Below, piece by piece: positions 29,801 to 38,320 of a stretch of 64,000 nt of DNA (the stretch's first letter is position 1; every line of letters starts with the position of its first letter). This stretch comes from Duganella qianjiadongensis (GTDB taxonomy: Bacteria; Pseudomonadota; Gammaproteobacteria; Burkholderiales; Burkholderiaceae_D): assembly GCF_009857915.1 (NCBI RefSeq), contig NZ_WWCM01000002.1, positions 62,001 to 126,000 of the forward strand, in the 5' to 3' direction. The translations under genes were made by a program, and so were the position numbers. The notes below the pieces were generated by a model. It had not been told where the DNA came from and ran no database searches. It saw nothing but the letters and a program-made list of their open reading frames with translations.

Positions 29801-31040
29801 TCTGCAACTGCTCGACCTTGTTGCGGTAGCTGTAGCGCTTGACCCGCGCCAGACCGGCATCGACCACGTAGCGTATGCCCGGCACCGTCAGCGAGGTTTC
29901 CGCCACGTTAGTAGCGAGCACAATGCGGCGCGCATTAGTTACCTTGAACACGCGCTCCTGTTCTTCTGCCGACAGGCGCGCGAACAGGGGCAGTATCTCC
30001 ACGTGAGGCGGGTGATGCTTGCGCAGCGCTTCGGCCACGTCGCGGATTTCGCGTTCGCCGGGCAGGAACACCAGCACATCGCCGCTGCCGATACGGGCTA
30101 CTTCATCGACGCCATCGACCACGGCATCGATCAGATCGCGCTTCTCGCGCGCTGCCGCCGTGCGCTGGCCTTTGCCTTCGGCATTGGCCACGGCTGGATT
30201 GGGCACATCGCTATCGATAGGACGGTAGCGCACTTCCACCTTGTACAGACGGCCCGACACCTCGATCACGGGCGCAGGCTTTTCCGCCGTACCGAAGTGG
30301 CGCGCAAAACGCTCGGCATCGATGGTCGCCGAAGTGATAATCACCTTCAGGTCCGGCCGGCGCGGCAGCAGCTGCTTCAGATAGCCGAGCAGGAAATCGA
30401 TGTTCAGGCTGCGCTCGTGCGCCTCGTCGATGATGATGGTGTCGTAATTCTTCAGCAGCGGGTCGGTCTGGGTTTCGGCCAGCAATATGCCGTCCGTCAT
30501 CAGCTTGACGGAGGCGCCACGGGTCAGCGTATCGGCAAAGCGCACCTTGAAACCCACGTGCACGCCCAGCGGCGCCCCCAGTTCCTGCGCAATCCGCTTG
30601 GCAGTGGAGGATGCCGCGATACGGCGCGGCTGGGTGTGGCCGATCAGCCCCTTCTGGCCGCGCCCCAGCTCCAGACAGATTTTCGGCAGCTGGGTAGTCT
30701 TGCCGGAACCCGTTTCACCGCTGACGATAATCACCTGATGGCCTTGCAAAGCCTCGGCGATCTCGTGGCGGCGGCCCGACACCGGCAAATCCTCGGGGTA
30801 GCTAATCTCCGGCAGCGGGTTGCGGAACATGCGCTCGGCTTCGCGCGCGGCCAGCTCCTCCGGCGTCAGCCTGGGGCGCTGCTCGCGCTCCTTACGCTCG
30901 CCCTGCGGCCGGCGTGCGCCACCCTGCCCTGCGGGCTGGGCAGGCTGGTGGCGCGGTGGCTGATCCGGCTTACGGCCTTGCGGGGAACGTTCTGCGGGGC
31001 GATTCTGCGGGTTTTTGGGCTGATTACGGACGTCTGACAT
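26877..31040 (-). CDS. hrpA: ATP-dependent RNA helicase HrpA
   Basis: 1387 residues, a DEAH-box helicase of HrpA length. Motif I GETGSGKTTQLPKICLELG, motif II IIIDEAHERSLNIDFLL, motif III ITSATIDAERF and motif VI QRAGRCGRVADGVCIRLY are all present, followed by the winged-helix/HA2, OB-fold and the DUF3418 C-terminal region typical of HrpA. It unwinds RNA and helps rescue or process mRNA in proteobacteria. The N-terminus is Arg/Pro/Gln-rich (first about 70 residues). A low-complexity Ala/Gly/Gln insert of about 50 residues (27733-27888) interrupts the C-terminal part. Divergent from argA with 55 bases between starts. Confidence 0.97.
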   Translation of the reverse strand: MSDVRNQPKNPQNRPAERSPQGRKPDQPPRHQPAQPAGQGGARRPQGERKEREQRPRLTPEELAAREAERMFRNPLPEISYPEDLPVSGRRHEIAEALQGHQVIIVSGETGSGKTTQLPKICLELGRGQKGLIGHTQPRRIAASSTAKRIAQELGAPLGVHVGFKVRFADTLTRGASVKLMTDGILLAETQTDPLLKNYDTIIIDEAHERSLNIDFLLGYLKQLLPRRPDLKVIITSATIDAERFARHFGTAEKPAPVIEVSGRLYKVEVRYRPIDSDVPNPAVANAEGKGQRTAAAREKRDLIDAVVDGVDEVARIGSGDVLVFLPGEREIRDVAEALRKHHPPHVEILPLFARLSAEEQERVFKVTNARRIVLATNVAETSLTVPGIRYVVDAGLARVKRYSYRNKVEQLQIEPIAQSAANQRAGRCGRVADGVCIRLYDEQEFLQRPKFTEPEILRSSLASVILRMKTLHLADVETFPFIEPPLARAIADGYQLLQELGAVDEYNQITPLGKKLAKLPLDPRVGRMILAAQDNVCLDEMLIIASALSVQDPRDRPMEHQQAADEAHKKFADEKSEFLSYLKIWKWFESAIEHKKTNRQLMDNCRSNFLSQLRLREWRDVHSQLLTIVKEQGWRLNEAPATYENLHLALLTGLLGNIGFKSDDEPGAGYLGARGIKFNIWPGSSLLKKPGKWVMAAELVDTTRLYARCVAQIQPEWLEKVGGHLLKKSWGEPRWEKRAAQVTASERATLYGLVVYSQRRINYGQFNPGEAREIFIRDALVGGDYDTRAPFFAHNHKLVKEIENLEHKSRRLDVLVDDELIAAFYDQLLPADIVNGAGFEKWHKQATLENPKLLYLNRDELMRHEAAGVTTDLFPKTMAVTGLELQLTYHFEPGSVRDGVTMAVPLYALNQLPRERCEWLVPGMLKEKVHLLLKSLPQKLRRHCVPLPDYAARFCERVQEAGSFGRGDLIDAIIADIRAQITISVLTSDFKPETLPAHHFMNFKVIDEHGRQLDMGRNLATLQAEFGTQARESFQKMAEANGGQGVSLRALSTSGGKGQAQSQHGGAAAQANAKGGAAAGGKAAQAQPAGNAAASGSSTASGITLNGLTSWTFGELPELLEIVQGKLTLIGFPALVDKGTHCDLEVFDDPTVAARTHRAGLRRLFALQMKDQIKFIEKSIPNLQQMGMQFMSMGTQEELREQIIQKALDIACLQDPLPLDADSFAKRKDEGKSRLVLLVNEIARLLSQVLTEFHGMPKRLQGLPAAVASDMQAQLQGLVNKRFLMDNEYSQLAHFPRYLKAMNVRLEKLRGDPARDAKQMAEWQQAAQLYQRAARDKSAGRNTDPKLVEFRWMLEELRVSLFAQELRTPMPVSVKRLQKVWESMQR

Positions 31041-31082
31041 TGTTTTTTACAAAGGTTTTGGCGCGGAAGTCGCGCACCGAAT

Positions 31083-31088
31083 TATAAT
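31083..31088 (+). promoter_or_regulatory. -10 element of argA, possible leaderless start
   Basis: A perfect TATAAT overlaps the first in-frame ATG (31087). A transcript started about 7 bases downstream would begin at or next to the second ATG (31096), which has no Shine-Dalgarno. The best -35 (TTGGCG, 31058-31063) is 19 bases away, longer than ideal. Confidence 0.5.
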
Positions 31089-31095
31089 GCGCCTA

Positions 31096-32406
31096 ATGGA
31101 AAACCCTACCCAATTCGTCCAATGGCTGCGCTCTGTCGCGCCCTACATCCACGCTTTCCGTGGCAAGACCTTCGTGGTCGCCTTCCCCGGTGAACTGGTC
31201 AGCGCCGGCGCCCTGCAGGTGCTGGCGCATGATCTGTCGCTGCTGCACGCGCTCGACATCAACGTCACCGTGGTCTACGGCTCGCGCCCGCAGGTAGCCG
31301 AACAGCTGGCCTTGCGTCAGGTAGAAGGCCGTTTCCACAACGGCGTGCGCATCACCGACGCTGCCGCACTGGAGTGCGCCAAAGAGGCCGCCGGTGAACT
31401 GCGCCTCGACATCGAGGCGGCGTTCAGCCAGGGCCTGCCCAACACGCCGATGTCGCATGCAGCGATCCGTATCATTTCTGGCAACTTCATCACCGCCCGT
31501 CCGCTGGGCGTGATCGACGGCGTCGATTTCGAGCTGACCGGCATTACCCGTAAGGTCGATGCCGAAACCATCCATTCCATCCTCGGTTCGGACGGTCTGG
31601 TGCTGCTCTCGCCGCTGGGCTTCTCGCCCACCGGCGAAGCCTTCAACCTGACCATGGAAGATGTGGCCTGCAGCGCGGCGATTGCCCTGCATGCCGATAA
31701 GCTGATCTTCATTACCGAAACCCCGATGATGACGGATGCGGGCGGCACCGAAATCCGCGAGCTGTCCTCGCATCAGGCCGAAGCCGTGCTGATGGCCGGT
31801 TTCCTGCCCGATTCGACCGCGTTCTACCTCAAGCACTGCGTCAAAGCCTGCCACAACGGCGTGGAGCGTTCGCACATCGTCCCGTTCGAGATGGATGGCT
31901 CGGCCCTGCTGGAGCTGTTCACCCACGATGGCGTGGGTACCATGATTTCGCATGACAATCTGGAATCGCTGCGCCAGGCCACCATCGAAGACGTGGGCGG
32001 CATCATCAAACTGATCGAGCCGCTGGAAGCCGACGGCACGCTGGTGAAACGGGGCCGCGAACTGATCGAACGCGAAATCGACTACTTCTCCGTGATCGAC
32101 CACGACGGCGTGATCTTCGGCTGCGCCGCGCTGTATCCCTTCCCCGAGCAGAAAATGGCGGAAATGGCCTGCCTCACCGTCAATCCGGAAGTGCAGGCAC
32201 AGGGCGACGGCGAGCGTATCCTCAAGCACATGGAGAACCGCGCCCGCGCCATCGGCATTACCAAGCTGTTCGTGCTGACCACCCGCACCGCCCACTGGTT
32301 CCAGAAACGCGGCTTTGTGCCGGCCACCGTGGATGCCCTGCCTAAAGACCGGCAGCGCATGTACAACTGGCAGCGCAAATCCCAGGTTCTGATTAAAACC
32401 TTATAA
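31096..32406 (+). CDS. argA: N-acetylglutamate synthase
   Basis: 436 residues. An N-terminal amino-acid-kinase-like domain ([57 protein letters not shown]) is joined to a C-terminal GNAT acetyltransferase ([51 protein letters not shown]). This is the classical ArgA layout; it acetylates glutamate with acetyl-CoA, the first step of arginine synthesis, and is normally inhibited by arginine through the N-terminal domain. The ATG at 31096 is preferred to 31087, which lies inside the -10 box. The stop is followed by yggX 34 bases on. Confidence 0.95.
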   Translation: MENPTQFVQWLRSVAPYIHAFRGKTFVVAFPGELVSAGALQVLAHDLSLLHALDINVTVVYGSRPQVAEQLALRQVEGRFHNGVRITDAAALECAKEAAGELRLDIEAAFSQGLPNTPMSHAAIRIISGNFITARPLGVIDGVDFELTGITRKVDAETIHSILGSDGLVLLSPLGFSPTGEAFNLTMEDVACSAAIALHADKLIFITETPMMTDAGGTEIRELSSHQAEAVLMAGFLPDSTAFYLKHCVKACHNGVERSHIVPFEMDGSALLELFTHDGVGTMISHDNLESLRQATIEDVGGIIKLIEPLEADGTLVKRGRELIEREIDYFSVIDHDGVIFGCAALYPFPEQKMAEMACLTVNPEVQAQGDGERILKHMENRARAIGITKLFVLTTRTAHWFQKRGFVPATVDALPKDRQRMYNWQRKSQVLIKTL

Positions 32407-32407
32407 T
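32402..32407 (+). promoter_or_regulatory. -10 element before yggX
   Basis: TATAAT overlapping the argA stop codon. A start about 7 bases later would give a leader of some 27 bases with TAGGAG before the yggX ATG. No convincing -35 is seen, so yggX may also be read through from argA. Confidence 0.35.
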
Positions 32408-32440
32408 GGCGTTTTACGTTCAGCTTTAGGAGTGTCGCAA

Positions 32441-32713
32441 ATGGCCCGCACCGTCCAATGTATCAAACTTAACAAGGAAGCCGAAGGCATGGACTTCCCG
32501 CCTTACCCGGGCGAACTCGGCAAAAAGATCTACGAGTCGGTGTCGAAAGAAGCGTGGGCTGCATGGCTCAAGCATCAGACCATGCTGGTCAACGAAAACC
32601 GTCTGAATCTGGCCGATCAGCGCGCCCGTAAATATCTGGCGCAGCAAATGGAAAAGCACTTCTTCGGCGACGGTGCCGATGCGGCAGTCGGCTACGTGCC
32701 GCCTAGCGCCTAA
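32441..32713 (+). CDS. yggX: Fe(II) trafficking / oxidative damage protection protein YggX
   Basis: 90 residues, the normal size. [24 protein letters not shown] is the conserved N-terminus with the single Cys, followed by [26 protein letters not shown] and [11 protein letters not shown]. YggX helps protect Fe-S clusters and handles ferrous iron during oxidative stress. TAGGAG 8 bases before the ATG decides the start; upstream codons are not family-like. Confidence 0.96.
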   Translation: MARTVQCIKLNKEAEGMDFPPYPGELGKKIYESVSKEAWAAWLKHQTMLVNENRLNLADQRARKYLAQQMEKHFFGDGADAAVGYVPPSA

Positions 32714-32733
32714 GCCAGCGCACAGTAGCGACT

Positions 32734-32756
32734 GCGTCCGCCCTTGCAGCGGACGC
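32734..32756. terminator. Hairpin between yggX and rpiA (convergent)
   Basis: A perfect 8-bp stem GCGTCCGC/GCGGACGC with a 7-base loop between two convergent genes. On the plus strand it is followed by CTTCCTGCTT. It may serve as a weak terminator for both genes. Confidence 0.45.
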
Positions 32757-32764
32757 CTTCCTGC

Positions 32765-33442
32765 TTAGAACTTCAGAGTTTTCACGCCTTCGGCCATGCC
32801 CAGCAGGCAGACGTTGGCGCCACGGGCAGCGAACAGGCCCACGGCGATCACGCCGACGATCTGGTTGATCTGCGCTTCCAGCGCCACCGGATCGGTAATC
32901 GACAGGCCGGCCACGTCCAGGATATTGCCGCCGTTATCGGTCACGAAGGCTTCATCGCTGCCGGCTTTCAGGCGCAGCTTGGGCGTGCCGCCCAGTTTGG
33001 CCAGTTCGCGCGCCACGGCATTGCGTGCCATCGGCAGCACTTCCACCGGCAGCGGGAACTTGCCCAGTACGTCCACCAGCTTGGAACCGTCAGCGATGCA
33101 GACGAACTGGCCGGACACGGAAGCGACGATCTTCTCGCGCGTCAGCGCGGCGCCGCCGCCCTTGATCATGGCGCCGGCAGCGTTGATTTCATCCGCGCCG
33201 TCAATATACACGGCAATCGACGGCACCTCATTGAGGTCATACACTTCGATGCCATGGCCGCGCAGACGGGCTGCCGTGGCTTCCGACGAGGCTACTGCGC
33301 CCTTGATGCGGTGCTTGATCAGCGCCAGTTCGTCGATGAAGAAATTGGCAGTGGAGCCGGTGCCCACGCCGATGATTTCGTTGTCTACCACGTAGGCAAT
33401 GGCGGCACGGGCTACCGCTTGTTTCAGTTCGTCCTGAGTCAT
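32765..33442 (-). CDS. rpiA: Ribose-5-phosphate isomerase A
   Basis: 225 residues. [68 protein letters not shown] and [13 protein letters not shown] are all conserved RpiA motifs, including the catalytic Asp/Lys region. It interconverts ribose 5-phosphate and ribulose 5-phosphate in the pentose-phosphate pathway. It starts 210 bases from the divergent receiver gene; single gene by spacing. Confidence 0.97.
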   Translation of the reverse strand: MTQDELKQAVARAAIAYVVDNEIIGVGTGSTANFFIDELALIKHRIKGAVASSEATAARLRGHGIEVYDLNEVPSIAVYIDGADEINAAGAMIKGGGAALTREKIVASVSGQFVCIADGSKLVDVLGKFPLPVEVLPMARNAVARELAKLGGTPKLRLKAGSDEAFVTDNGGNILDVAGLSITDPVALEAQINQIVGVIAVGLFAARGANVCLLGMAEGVKTLKF

Positions 33443-33652
33443 AGTCTATCTATTCGAAGAGATGGGTGAAAGGGGATGGGCGCTATTTTAACGGATCACA
33501 CCCGGCCTACCCGAATTACCAGTAGGAAATCAATTTCGTATTGCGCAAAAGTAACGTGGCGCGCCTGCCGCATCCGGCCAACGATCTTGCCATTCATATA
33601 CGTGAATGTGCGAGAATCACAACTTGTCGACCCGCCCGCCGAGGATAGCGCC

Positions 33653-34024
33653 ATGACGTCGCCCAAGACCATATTGATCGTCGATGACAGCCGGGTTTCG
33701 CGCATGATGGCGCGCAATTACATCGGCTTGCTGCACGCTGACTGGAACATCGAAGAAGCCGGCAGCGGCGAAGAAGCCCTGCTCAAGGCGCGCAGCTTGT
33801 CGCCCGATCTGATCCTGATGGATGTAAATATGCCCGGCATGGGCGGCATGGCCGCCGCCGAACAGTTGCGCCAGGAATGGCCGGCCGTGCCGATCTCGCT
33901 GCTGACAGCCAATGTGCAGACCGCCACGCGCGAACGCGCCGCGGCGCTGGGGCTGGGCTTTGTGGAAAAGCCCATCACCGAAGCCCGTATTGCCACTCTG
34001 CTTGCCACGCTGACTGCGGCCTGA
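33653..34024 (+). CDS. Stand-alone CheY-like receiver protein
   Basis: 123 residues, one receiver domain only. All signature residues are present: acidic pair in ILIVDDSRVSR (Asp 11-12), phospho-acceptor in LILMDVNMPGMGG (about Asp 57), Thr in SLLTAN and Lys in VEKPI. It would take phosphate from an unlinked kinase and signal by protein contact. It is the first gene of a tight cluster with a CheC-like phosphatase 2 bases later, which suggests that CheC acts on this receiver. GAGGAT precedes the ATG; the longer upstream reading is not domain-like. Confidence 0.9.
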   Translation: MTSPKTILIVDDSRVSRMMARNYIGLLHADWNIEEAGSGEEALLKARSLSPDLILMDVNMPGMGGMAAAEQLRQEWPAVPISLLTANVQTATRERAAALGLGFVEKPITEARIATLLATLTAA

Positions 34025-34026
34025 CC

Positions 34027-34653
34027 ATGTTTGCCCTGTCCGAACTGGAAAACGACGCGCTGATCGAAATCTTCAATATCGGCGTGGGTCAGGCTGCGGC
34101 CTCGATGAGCGCCATCGTGGATGAACCGGTGGCCATGTCGGTACCGTCGATCAGCTTTGTGGACCGGCGCGAAGCCGCGCGCCTGCTCGACAACAAGGAC
34201 CCGGAAGCGGAGCGCATCTGCGGCGTCAGCCAGCATTTCGAAGGCGCCTTCGATACCCAGGCCATCCTCATGTTCCCCGAAGATAAAAGTCTGGAGATCG
34301 TGCGCCTGATGGTGGGCGAAGCCGTGCCGCTCAAGGAGCTGACGGAGATGGAACAGGAGGCCATGTGCGAGATCGGCAACATCATCCTCAATTCCTGCGT
34401 GGGCACGCTGGCCAATATCTTCCGCCACGAGCTGCATGGCTCGCTGCCGCAATACCATGTGGGCACCAGCGATGAAATCATGAGCGCCTCGGGCAGCGGG
34501 CCCGATACCGTGGTACTGATGCTGCATATCGATTTTGTGCTGGAGCGTCACCAGATACGCGGCTATGTCGCCTTTGTGCTCGACGTCACCGCACTGCACG
34601 ATCTGACGGAACAGATCAACCGCTACATCGCCCGCGCGATGGGGCAGGAGTGA
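34027..34653 (+). CDS. CheC-like phosphatase
   Basis: 208 residues with the two pseudo-repeat active-site helices of the CheC/CheX/FliY group: LENDALIEIFNIGVGQAAASMS near the start and EQEAMCEIGNIILNSCVGTLAN in the middle, each with the Glu and Asn that dephosphorylate receiver aspartates. CheC removes phosphate from CheY-type receivers. It starts 2 bases after the receiver gene, so they are co-translated, and the diguanylate cyclase follows 10 bases on. No chemotaxis genes are nearby; this module is probably a stand-alone phospho-switch. Confidence 0.87.
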   Translation: MFALSELENDALIEIFNIGVGQAAASMSAIVDEPVAMSVPSISFVDRREAARLLDNKDPEAERICGVSQHFEGAFDTQAILMFPEDKSLEIVRLMVGEAVPLKELTEMEQEAMCEIGNIILNSCVGTLANIFRHELHGSLPQYHVGTSDEIMSASGSGPDTVVLMLHIDFVLERHQIRGYVAFVLDVTALHDLTEQINRYIARAMGQE

Positions 34654-34663
34654 GGGCCGGACC

Positions 34664-35629
34664 ATGCCGAACTCGCCGCCCGAACTCCGCCTGCGACTGC
34701 TGCAAAGCGTGTTCTCGTCCATCAGCATGGGCGCCATCGTGCTCAATCCCGTGCGCCGCATCGTGCTATGGAATAGCTGGATGGCCCAGTATTCGGGCAT
34801 CAGCACCGAACGGGCGCTGGGCCAGCCATTTCTGGCGATCTGCCCCGAACTGCAGGGCGGGCGGGTGGAGATGGCCATCACCCAGGCGCTCAGCAACAAC
34901 TTCCCGTCGCTGCTGTCGCAGAGCCTGAACAAGGCCCCCTTCCCTCTCTACGCCAGCGCGCTGGCAGTGGAACGGCAGGAACGCATCCAGCAGGCGATCG
35001 AAGTAACGCCGATCGCCGTGGCCGGCGCCGAACGCCACTGCCTGATCCAGATTAACGACGTCAGCATCGCGGTGGGACGCGAGAAGCTGCTGCGCGAACA
35101 GGCGCTGGTACTGCGCTCGCAGACCTTTGCCGACGGCCTGACCGGCATCGCCAACCGGCGCCACTTCGATGTGGCTATCGACCGCGAGCACCGGCGCGCG
35201 CGCCGCAGCGGCCAGCCGCTGTCGCTGCTGATGATAGACATCGACCACTTCAAACCCTATAACGACCACTACGGCCACCAGAAAGGTGACCAGTGCCTGA
35301 TCCGCGTGGCAGCCGCCATGGCCGCCATTCTGAAACGGCCGTGTGACCTGATGGCGCGCTACGGCGGCGAGGAATTCGGCATCATCCTGCCCGATACCGA
35401 TCTGCCGCAGGCGCAGCGCATGGCCGAAGCCATACGCGCCGCCGTGCAGGAACTGGCCATCCCGCACGGACGCCATAGCAACTCGCAGCATGTTACCGTC
35501 AGCATCGGCATCGCCACGCTGGACGTGGATGCGCAGCACGATATCGAAATGCTGATCGGCGCGGCGGACCGCGCGCTGTATCAGGCCAAACACGCAGGCC
35601 GCAACCGCAGCGTCAGCTGCAGCACCTAG
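34664..35629 (+). CDS. Diguanylate cyclase with PAS-like sensor domain
   Basis: 321 residues. An N-terminal PAS-like domain (about 10-120: GAIVLNPVRRIVLWNSWMAQ then YSGISTERALGQPF) is followed by a GGDEF domain with the DGLTGIANRRHFD start, the nucleotide/metal LMIDIDHFKPYND loop, the active site GGEEF (234-238) and, five residues before it, RPCD, an RxxD product-inhibition site. It should be an active c-di-GMP synthase with feedback control, cytosolic. Third gene of the receiver-CheC-cyclase-P450 cluster, so its activity or level is probably tied to the receiver's state. Confidence 0.92.
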   Translation: MPNSPPELRLRLLQSVFSSISMGAIVLNPVRRIVLWNSWMAQYSGISTERALGQPFLAICPELQGGRVEMAITQALSNNFPSLLSQSLNKAPFPLYASALAVERQERIQQAIEVTPIAVAGAERHCLIQINDVSIAVGREKLLREQALVLRSQTFADGLTGIANRRHFDVAIDREHRRARRSGQPLSLLMIDIDHFKPYNDHYGHQKGDQCLIRVAAAMAAILKRPCDLMARYGGEEFGIILPDTDLPQAQRMAEAIRAAVQELAIPHGRHSNSQHVTVSIGIATLDVDAQHDIEMLIGAADRALYQAKHAGRNRSVSCST

Positions 35630-35637
35630 GACGGTAC

Positions 35638-37071
35638 ATGATCGAACAGGCAATCGGCAGCACTCCTATCTTACGCAGCATCGACCAGTTATCAGGCCCG
35701 CGGCCATGGCCAGTGGCCGGCAATCTGGGACAGATCCGTCCGGAACGTATCCATCGGCATGTAGAACGCTGGAGCCAGCAGTACGGCCCGATTTTCCGCA
35801 TGCAGTTCGGCTCCACCCCCATCGTAGTACTGGCCGGGCATGAACTGGTCAATGCAGCCCTGCGCGACCGTCCCGACGGTTTCCGCCGTCCCGCCGTCAC
35901 GGCGCAGGTATCGAACGAAATGGGCGGCCGCCCCGGCGTGTTTCTGGCCGAGGGCAGCGTCTGGCGCGACCAGCGCCGCATGGTGATGACGGCGCTGGCA
36001 CCGCACGCCATCAAGGCCTATTTCCCGTCGCTGGTAAAAGTCGGACTGCGTCTGCGCAAGCACTGGCAGCAGGCGGCGCAGCAAGCCCGCGTGATCGATC
36101 TGTGCGAAGACCTGAAGCGCTACAGCGTCGACATCATTGCCGGCCTGGCCTTCGGCACCGAGGTCAACACCATCGATGGCGGCGAGGATGTGATCCAGCG
36201 CCACATGGATGTGATACTGCCCGAGGTAGCACGCCGCTCCGTCGCCCTGTTCCCCTACTGGCGCTACGTCAGACTGCCGCGCGACCGCCATCTCGACCGC
36301 AGCGTACAGGCCCTGAGCAGCGCCGTCGATGCGCTAATCGCCACGGCGCGCCAGCGTCTGCAGGACCAGCCGCAACGGCGCGAGCGCCCTGCCAATCTGC
36401 TCGAAGCCATGATCTGCGCCGCCGACGAAGGCGGCAGCGGGGTCGATGATATTGCCGTGGCGGGCAATGTGACCACCATGCTGCTGGCTGGCGAGGACAC
36501 CACCAGCAATACGCTGGCGTGGATGCTGTACCTGCTGCAGCAGCATCCGGCGGCACTGGAACGGGCCCGTGCCGAAGTGCTGCGGGTGGCCCCCGATCCT
36601 GCCGCCTTCAGCATCGAGCAGATGGATGGCCTCGATTACCTCGATGCCTGCGCACAGGAAGCCATGCGGCTAAAACCTGTGGCGCCCTTCATTCCGCTCG
36701 AAGCGCTGCGCGACAGCGTGATCGGCGATGTGCAGATACCTAAAGGTGGCCTGATCTGGTGCGTGATGCGGCATGACAGCGTGAGCGAACAGCACGTCGC
36801 GCAGGCAGCCGCATTCGATCCCGAACGCTGGCTGCAGCAAGGCAGCGGCGCCATGAACAAGCAGCTGGCCATGCCGTTTGGTGCAGGTCTGCGCACCTGC
36901 CCCGGACGCTATCTGGCACTGCTCGAGATCAAGCTGGCCAGCGCCATGTTGCTAAGTAGTTTCGATATCACCATGCTGGGCACGGAAAACGGTGCCGAAC
37001 CGGAGGAGCGCATGGCGTTCACCATGTCGCCCATCGGCCTGCGCATGACACTTCAGGCGCGCAGCGTATAG
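35638..37071 (+). CDS. Cytochrome P450
   Basis: 477 residues. The proline-rich start GPRPWPVAGNLGQI, the I-helix oxygen-binding motif LLAGEDTTSN, the K-helix ExxR (EAMRLKP) and the heme-ligand loop FGAGLRTCPGRYLA with Cys 421 are all intact. The PxPxxGN start and the length are nearer to eukaryote-like/CYP102-type P450s than to small soluble bacterial ones, but no reductase domain or ferredoxin gene is fused or adjacent. It begins 8 bases after the diguanylate cyclase stop, with AGGA overlapping that stop, so it is probably in the same operon. Substrate unknown; fatty-acid-like compounds are possible. Confidence 0.93.
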   Translation: MIEQAIGSTPILRSIDQLSGPRPWPVAGNLGQIRPERIHRHVERWSQQYGPIFRMQFGSTPIVVLAGHELVNAALRDRPDGFRRPAVTAQVSNEMGGRPGVFLAEGSVWRDQRRMVMTALAPHAIKAYFPSLVKVGLRLRKHWQQAAQQARVIDLCEDLKRYSVDIIAGLAFGTEVNTIDGGEDVIQRHMDVILPEVARRSVALFPYWRYVRLPRDRHLDRSVQALSSAVDALIATARQRLQDQPQRRERPANLLEAMICAADEGGSGVDDIAVAGNVTTMLLAGEDTTSNTLAWMLYLLQQHPAALERARAEVLRVAPDPAAFSIEQMDGLDYLDACAQEAMRLKPVAPFIPLEALRDSVIGDVQIPKGGLIWCVMRHDSVSEQHVAQAAAFDPERWLQQGSGAMNKQLAMPFGAGLRTCPGRYLALLEIKLASAMLLSSFDITMLGTENGAEPEERMAFTMSPIGLRMTLQARSV

Positions 37072-37106
37072 AATGACGCCCACTACGCATAGAAGTTGAG
37101 GAAGTC

Positions 37107-37625
37107 ATGAAAATGTTGTCCCGCGCTGAAGCCAGCGTGACTGAAGAAATCCAGCGCCAGTTCCCGCAGTTGCAGCAGATTCGCGAACTGGCCGGCGATG
37201 GCGGCCTGCACGGCATGGCCATTTCCGTATTCGACCACTGGCTGGAAGATGAAAGCGAATGGCATCTGCTGGACTGCTACGAAGGCGCCGAGCGCGAACG
37301 GCGCAACCGTCTGTTCGAACGCCACTGGGCCGCGCTGTACGACCTCACGCCGCTCTATACGCTGCGCTACCGGGGCCGCTGGCCGGCCAAGGCCAAACTG
37401 GTCATCAAGCGCTACAACGACAAAGCGGGCTACCTGCGCCAGTGCCGCTACAGCGACTACGGCGTGCCCGCCCAGTTCATCATCATGCCGGAACTGGGCT
37501 GCATCTATGCCGCCGGCTGGGACGATACCAACATCCTGTACTACCGCGATGCCGCCCTCGCAGCACCGGTACTCAAACTCGCCACCGAAGCAGGCCTGCA
37601 CTGCCTGCCGCAGCAGGCAATCTAA
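37107..37625 (+). CDS. Unrecognised 172-residue protein
   Basis: 172 residues, starting MKMLSRAEASVTEEIQRQFPQ with GAGGAAG before the ATG. No signal peptide or membrane segment. It is rich in aromatic and charged residues (HWLEDESEWHLLDCYEGAERERRN, TLRYRGRWPAKAKLVIKRYN) with a late aromatic stretch (CIYAAGWDDTNILYYRD). Predicted cytosolic alpha/beta. It lies 35 bases after the P450 on the same strand and may belong to that operon. I do not recognise the family. Confidence 0.65.
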   Translation: MKMLSRAEASVTEEIQRQFPQLQQIRELAGDGGLHGMAISVFDHWLEDESEWHLLDCYEGAERERRNRLFERHWAALYDLTPLYTLRYRGRWPAKAKLVIKRYNDKAGYLRQCRYSDYGVPAQFIIMPELGCIYAAGWDDTNILYYRDAALAAPVLKLATEAGLHCLPQQAI

Positions 37626-37633
37626 GCACCCAT

Positions 37634-37672
37634 AAAAAAACGTGGTGTGCCGCCATAGCGGTCACACCACGT
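37634..37672 (-). terminator. Rho-independent terminator of edd-eda
   Basis: On the minus strand a long stem, ACGTGGTGTG plus CCGC paired with GCGG and CACACCACGT with one bulged base and a short loop, is followed directly by a run of T. It lies just after the eda stop. On the plus strand no T tract follows the stem. Confidence 0.85.
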
Positions 37673-37688
37673 CCAAGGGAGACGGTAC

Positions 37689-38318
37689 TTAGAGCGAACG
37701 CAGGCCGCTGGCAGCTTTGGCCAGATCGGTAATGCGCTGCCAGTCGCCAGCGGCGATGGCGTCTTTCGGCGTGAGCCACGAGCCGCCTACGCAAGCAACG
37801 TTTTTCAGCGCGAGGAATTGCGAGGCAGTGTCCTGCGAAATACCGCCGGTCGGGCAGAAGGTCACGTCTGGCAACGGGCCGCCGATGGCGTTGAGCATGC
37901 CTACACCGCCAGCCGGTACGGCCGGGAACAGTTTCAGCTGGCGGAAGCCCTGCTCGCGCGCTGCCATGATTTCCGAAGGCGTCATCACGCCCGGCAGCAG
38001 CGCCAGGCCGCTGCTCTTGGCTGCAGCGATCAGCGCTGGGGTCAGGCCCGGCGACACACCGAACACGGCACCGGCGTCACGCGCCGCAGCGAATTCGTCC
38101 GGCTGGGTCAGCGTGCCGACGCCAACGATGGCGCCTTCCACTGCCGACATGGCCTTGATGGCACCCAGGCCGTGCTTGGTACGCAGCGTTACTTCCAGCA
38201 CGCGGATGCCGCCAGCGACCAGCGCACGTGCCAGCGGCACGGCGTGTTCAGGTTCGTCGATCGCGATCACGGGGATCACGGCGGAAGTGCGCATAATGTC
38301 GAGCAGAGTCATGGTCAT
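37689..38318 (-). CDS. eda: KDPG/KHG aldolase
   Basis: 209 residues. [34 protein letters not shown] with the catalytic Glu, [36 protein letters not shown] and LKLFPA with the Schiff-base Lys identify Eda. It splits 2-keto-3-deoxy-6-phosphogluconate to pyruvate and glyceraldehyde 3-phosphate, the last step of the Entner-Doudoroff pathway, and also acts on ketohydroxyglutarate. It starts 2 bases after edd; a strong terminator follows. Confidence 0.97.
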   Translation of the reverse strand: MTMTLLDIMRTSAVIPVIAIDEPEHAVPLARALVAGGIRVLEVTLRTKHGLGAIKAMSAVEGAIVGVGTLTQPDEFAAARDAGAVFGVSPGLTPALIAAAKSSGLALLPGVMTPSEIMAAREQGFRQLKLFPAVPAGGVGMLNAIGGPLPDVTFCPTGGISQDTASQFLALKNVACVGGSWLTPKDAIAAGDWQRITDLAKAASGLRSL

Positions 38319-38320
38319 GA

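Noticed and set aside
28011..31037. A 1008-codon open frame antisense to hrpA
   Set aside because: It has no recognisable domain, its composition (His, Gln, Arg-rich) is typical of the complement of GC-rich genes, and hrpA on the other strand is complete with all helicase motifs.
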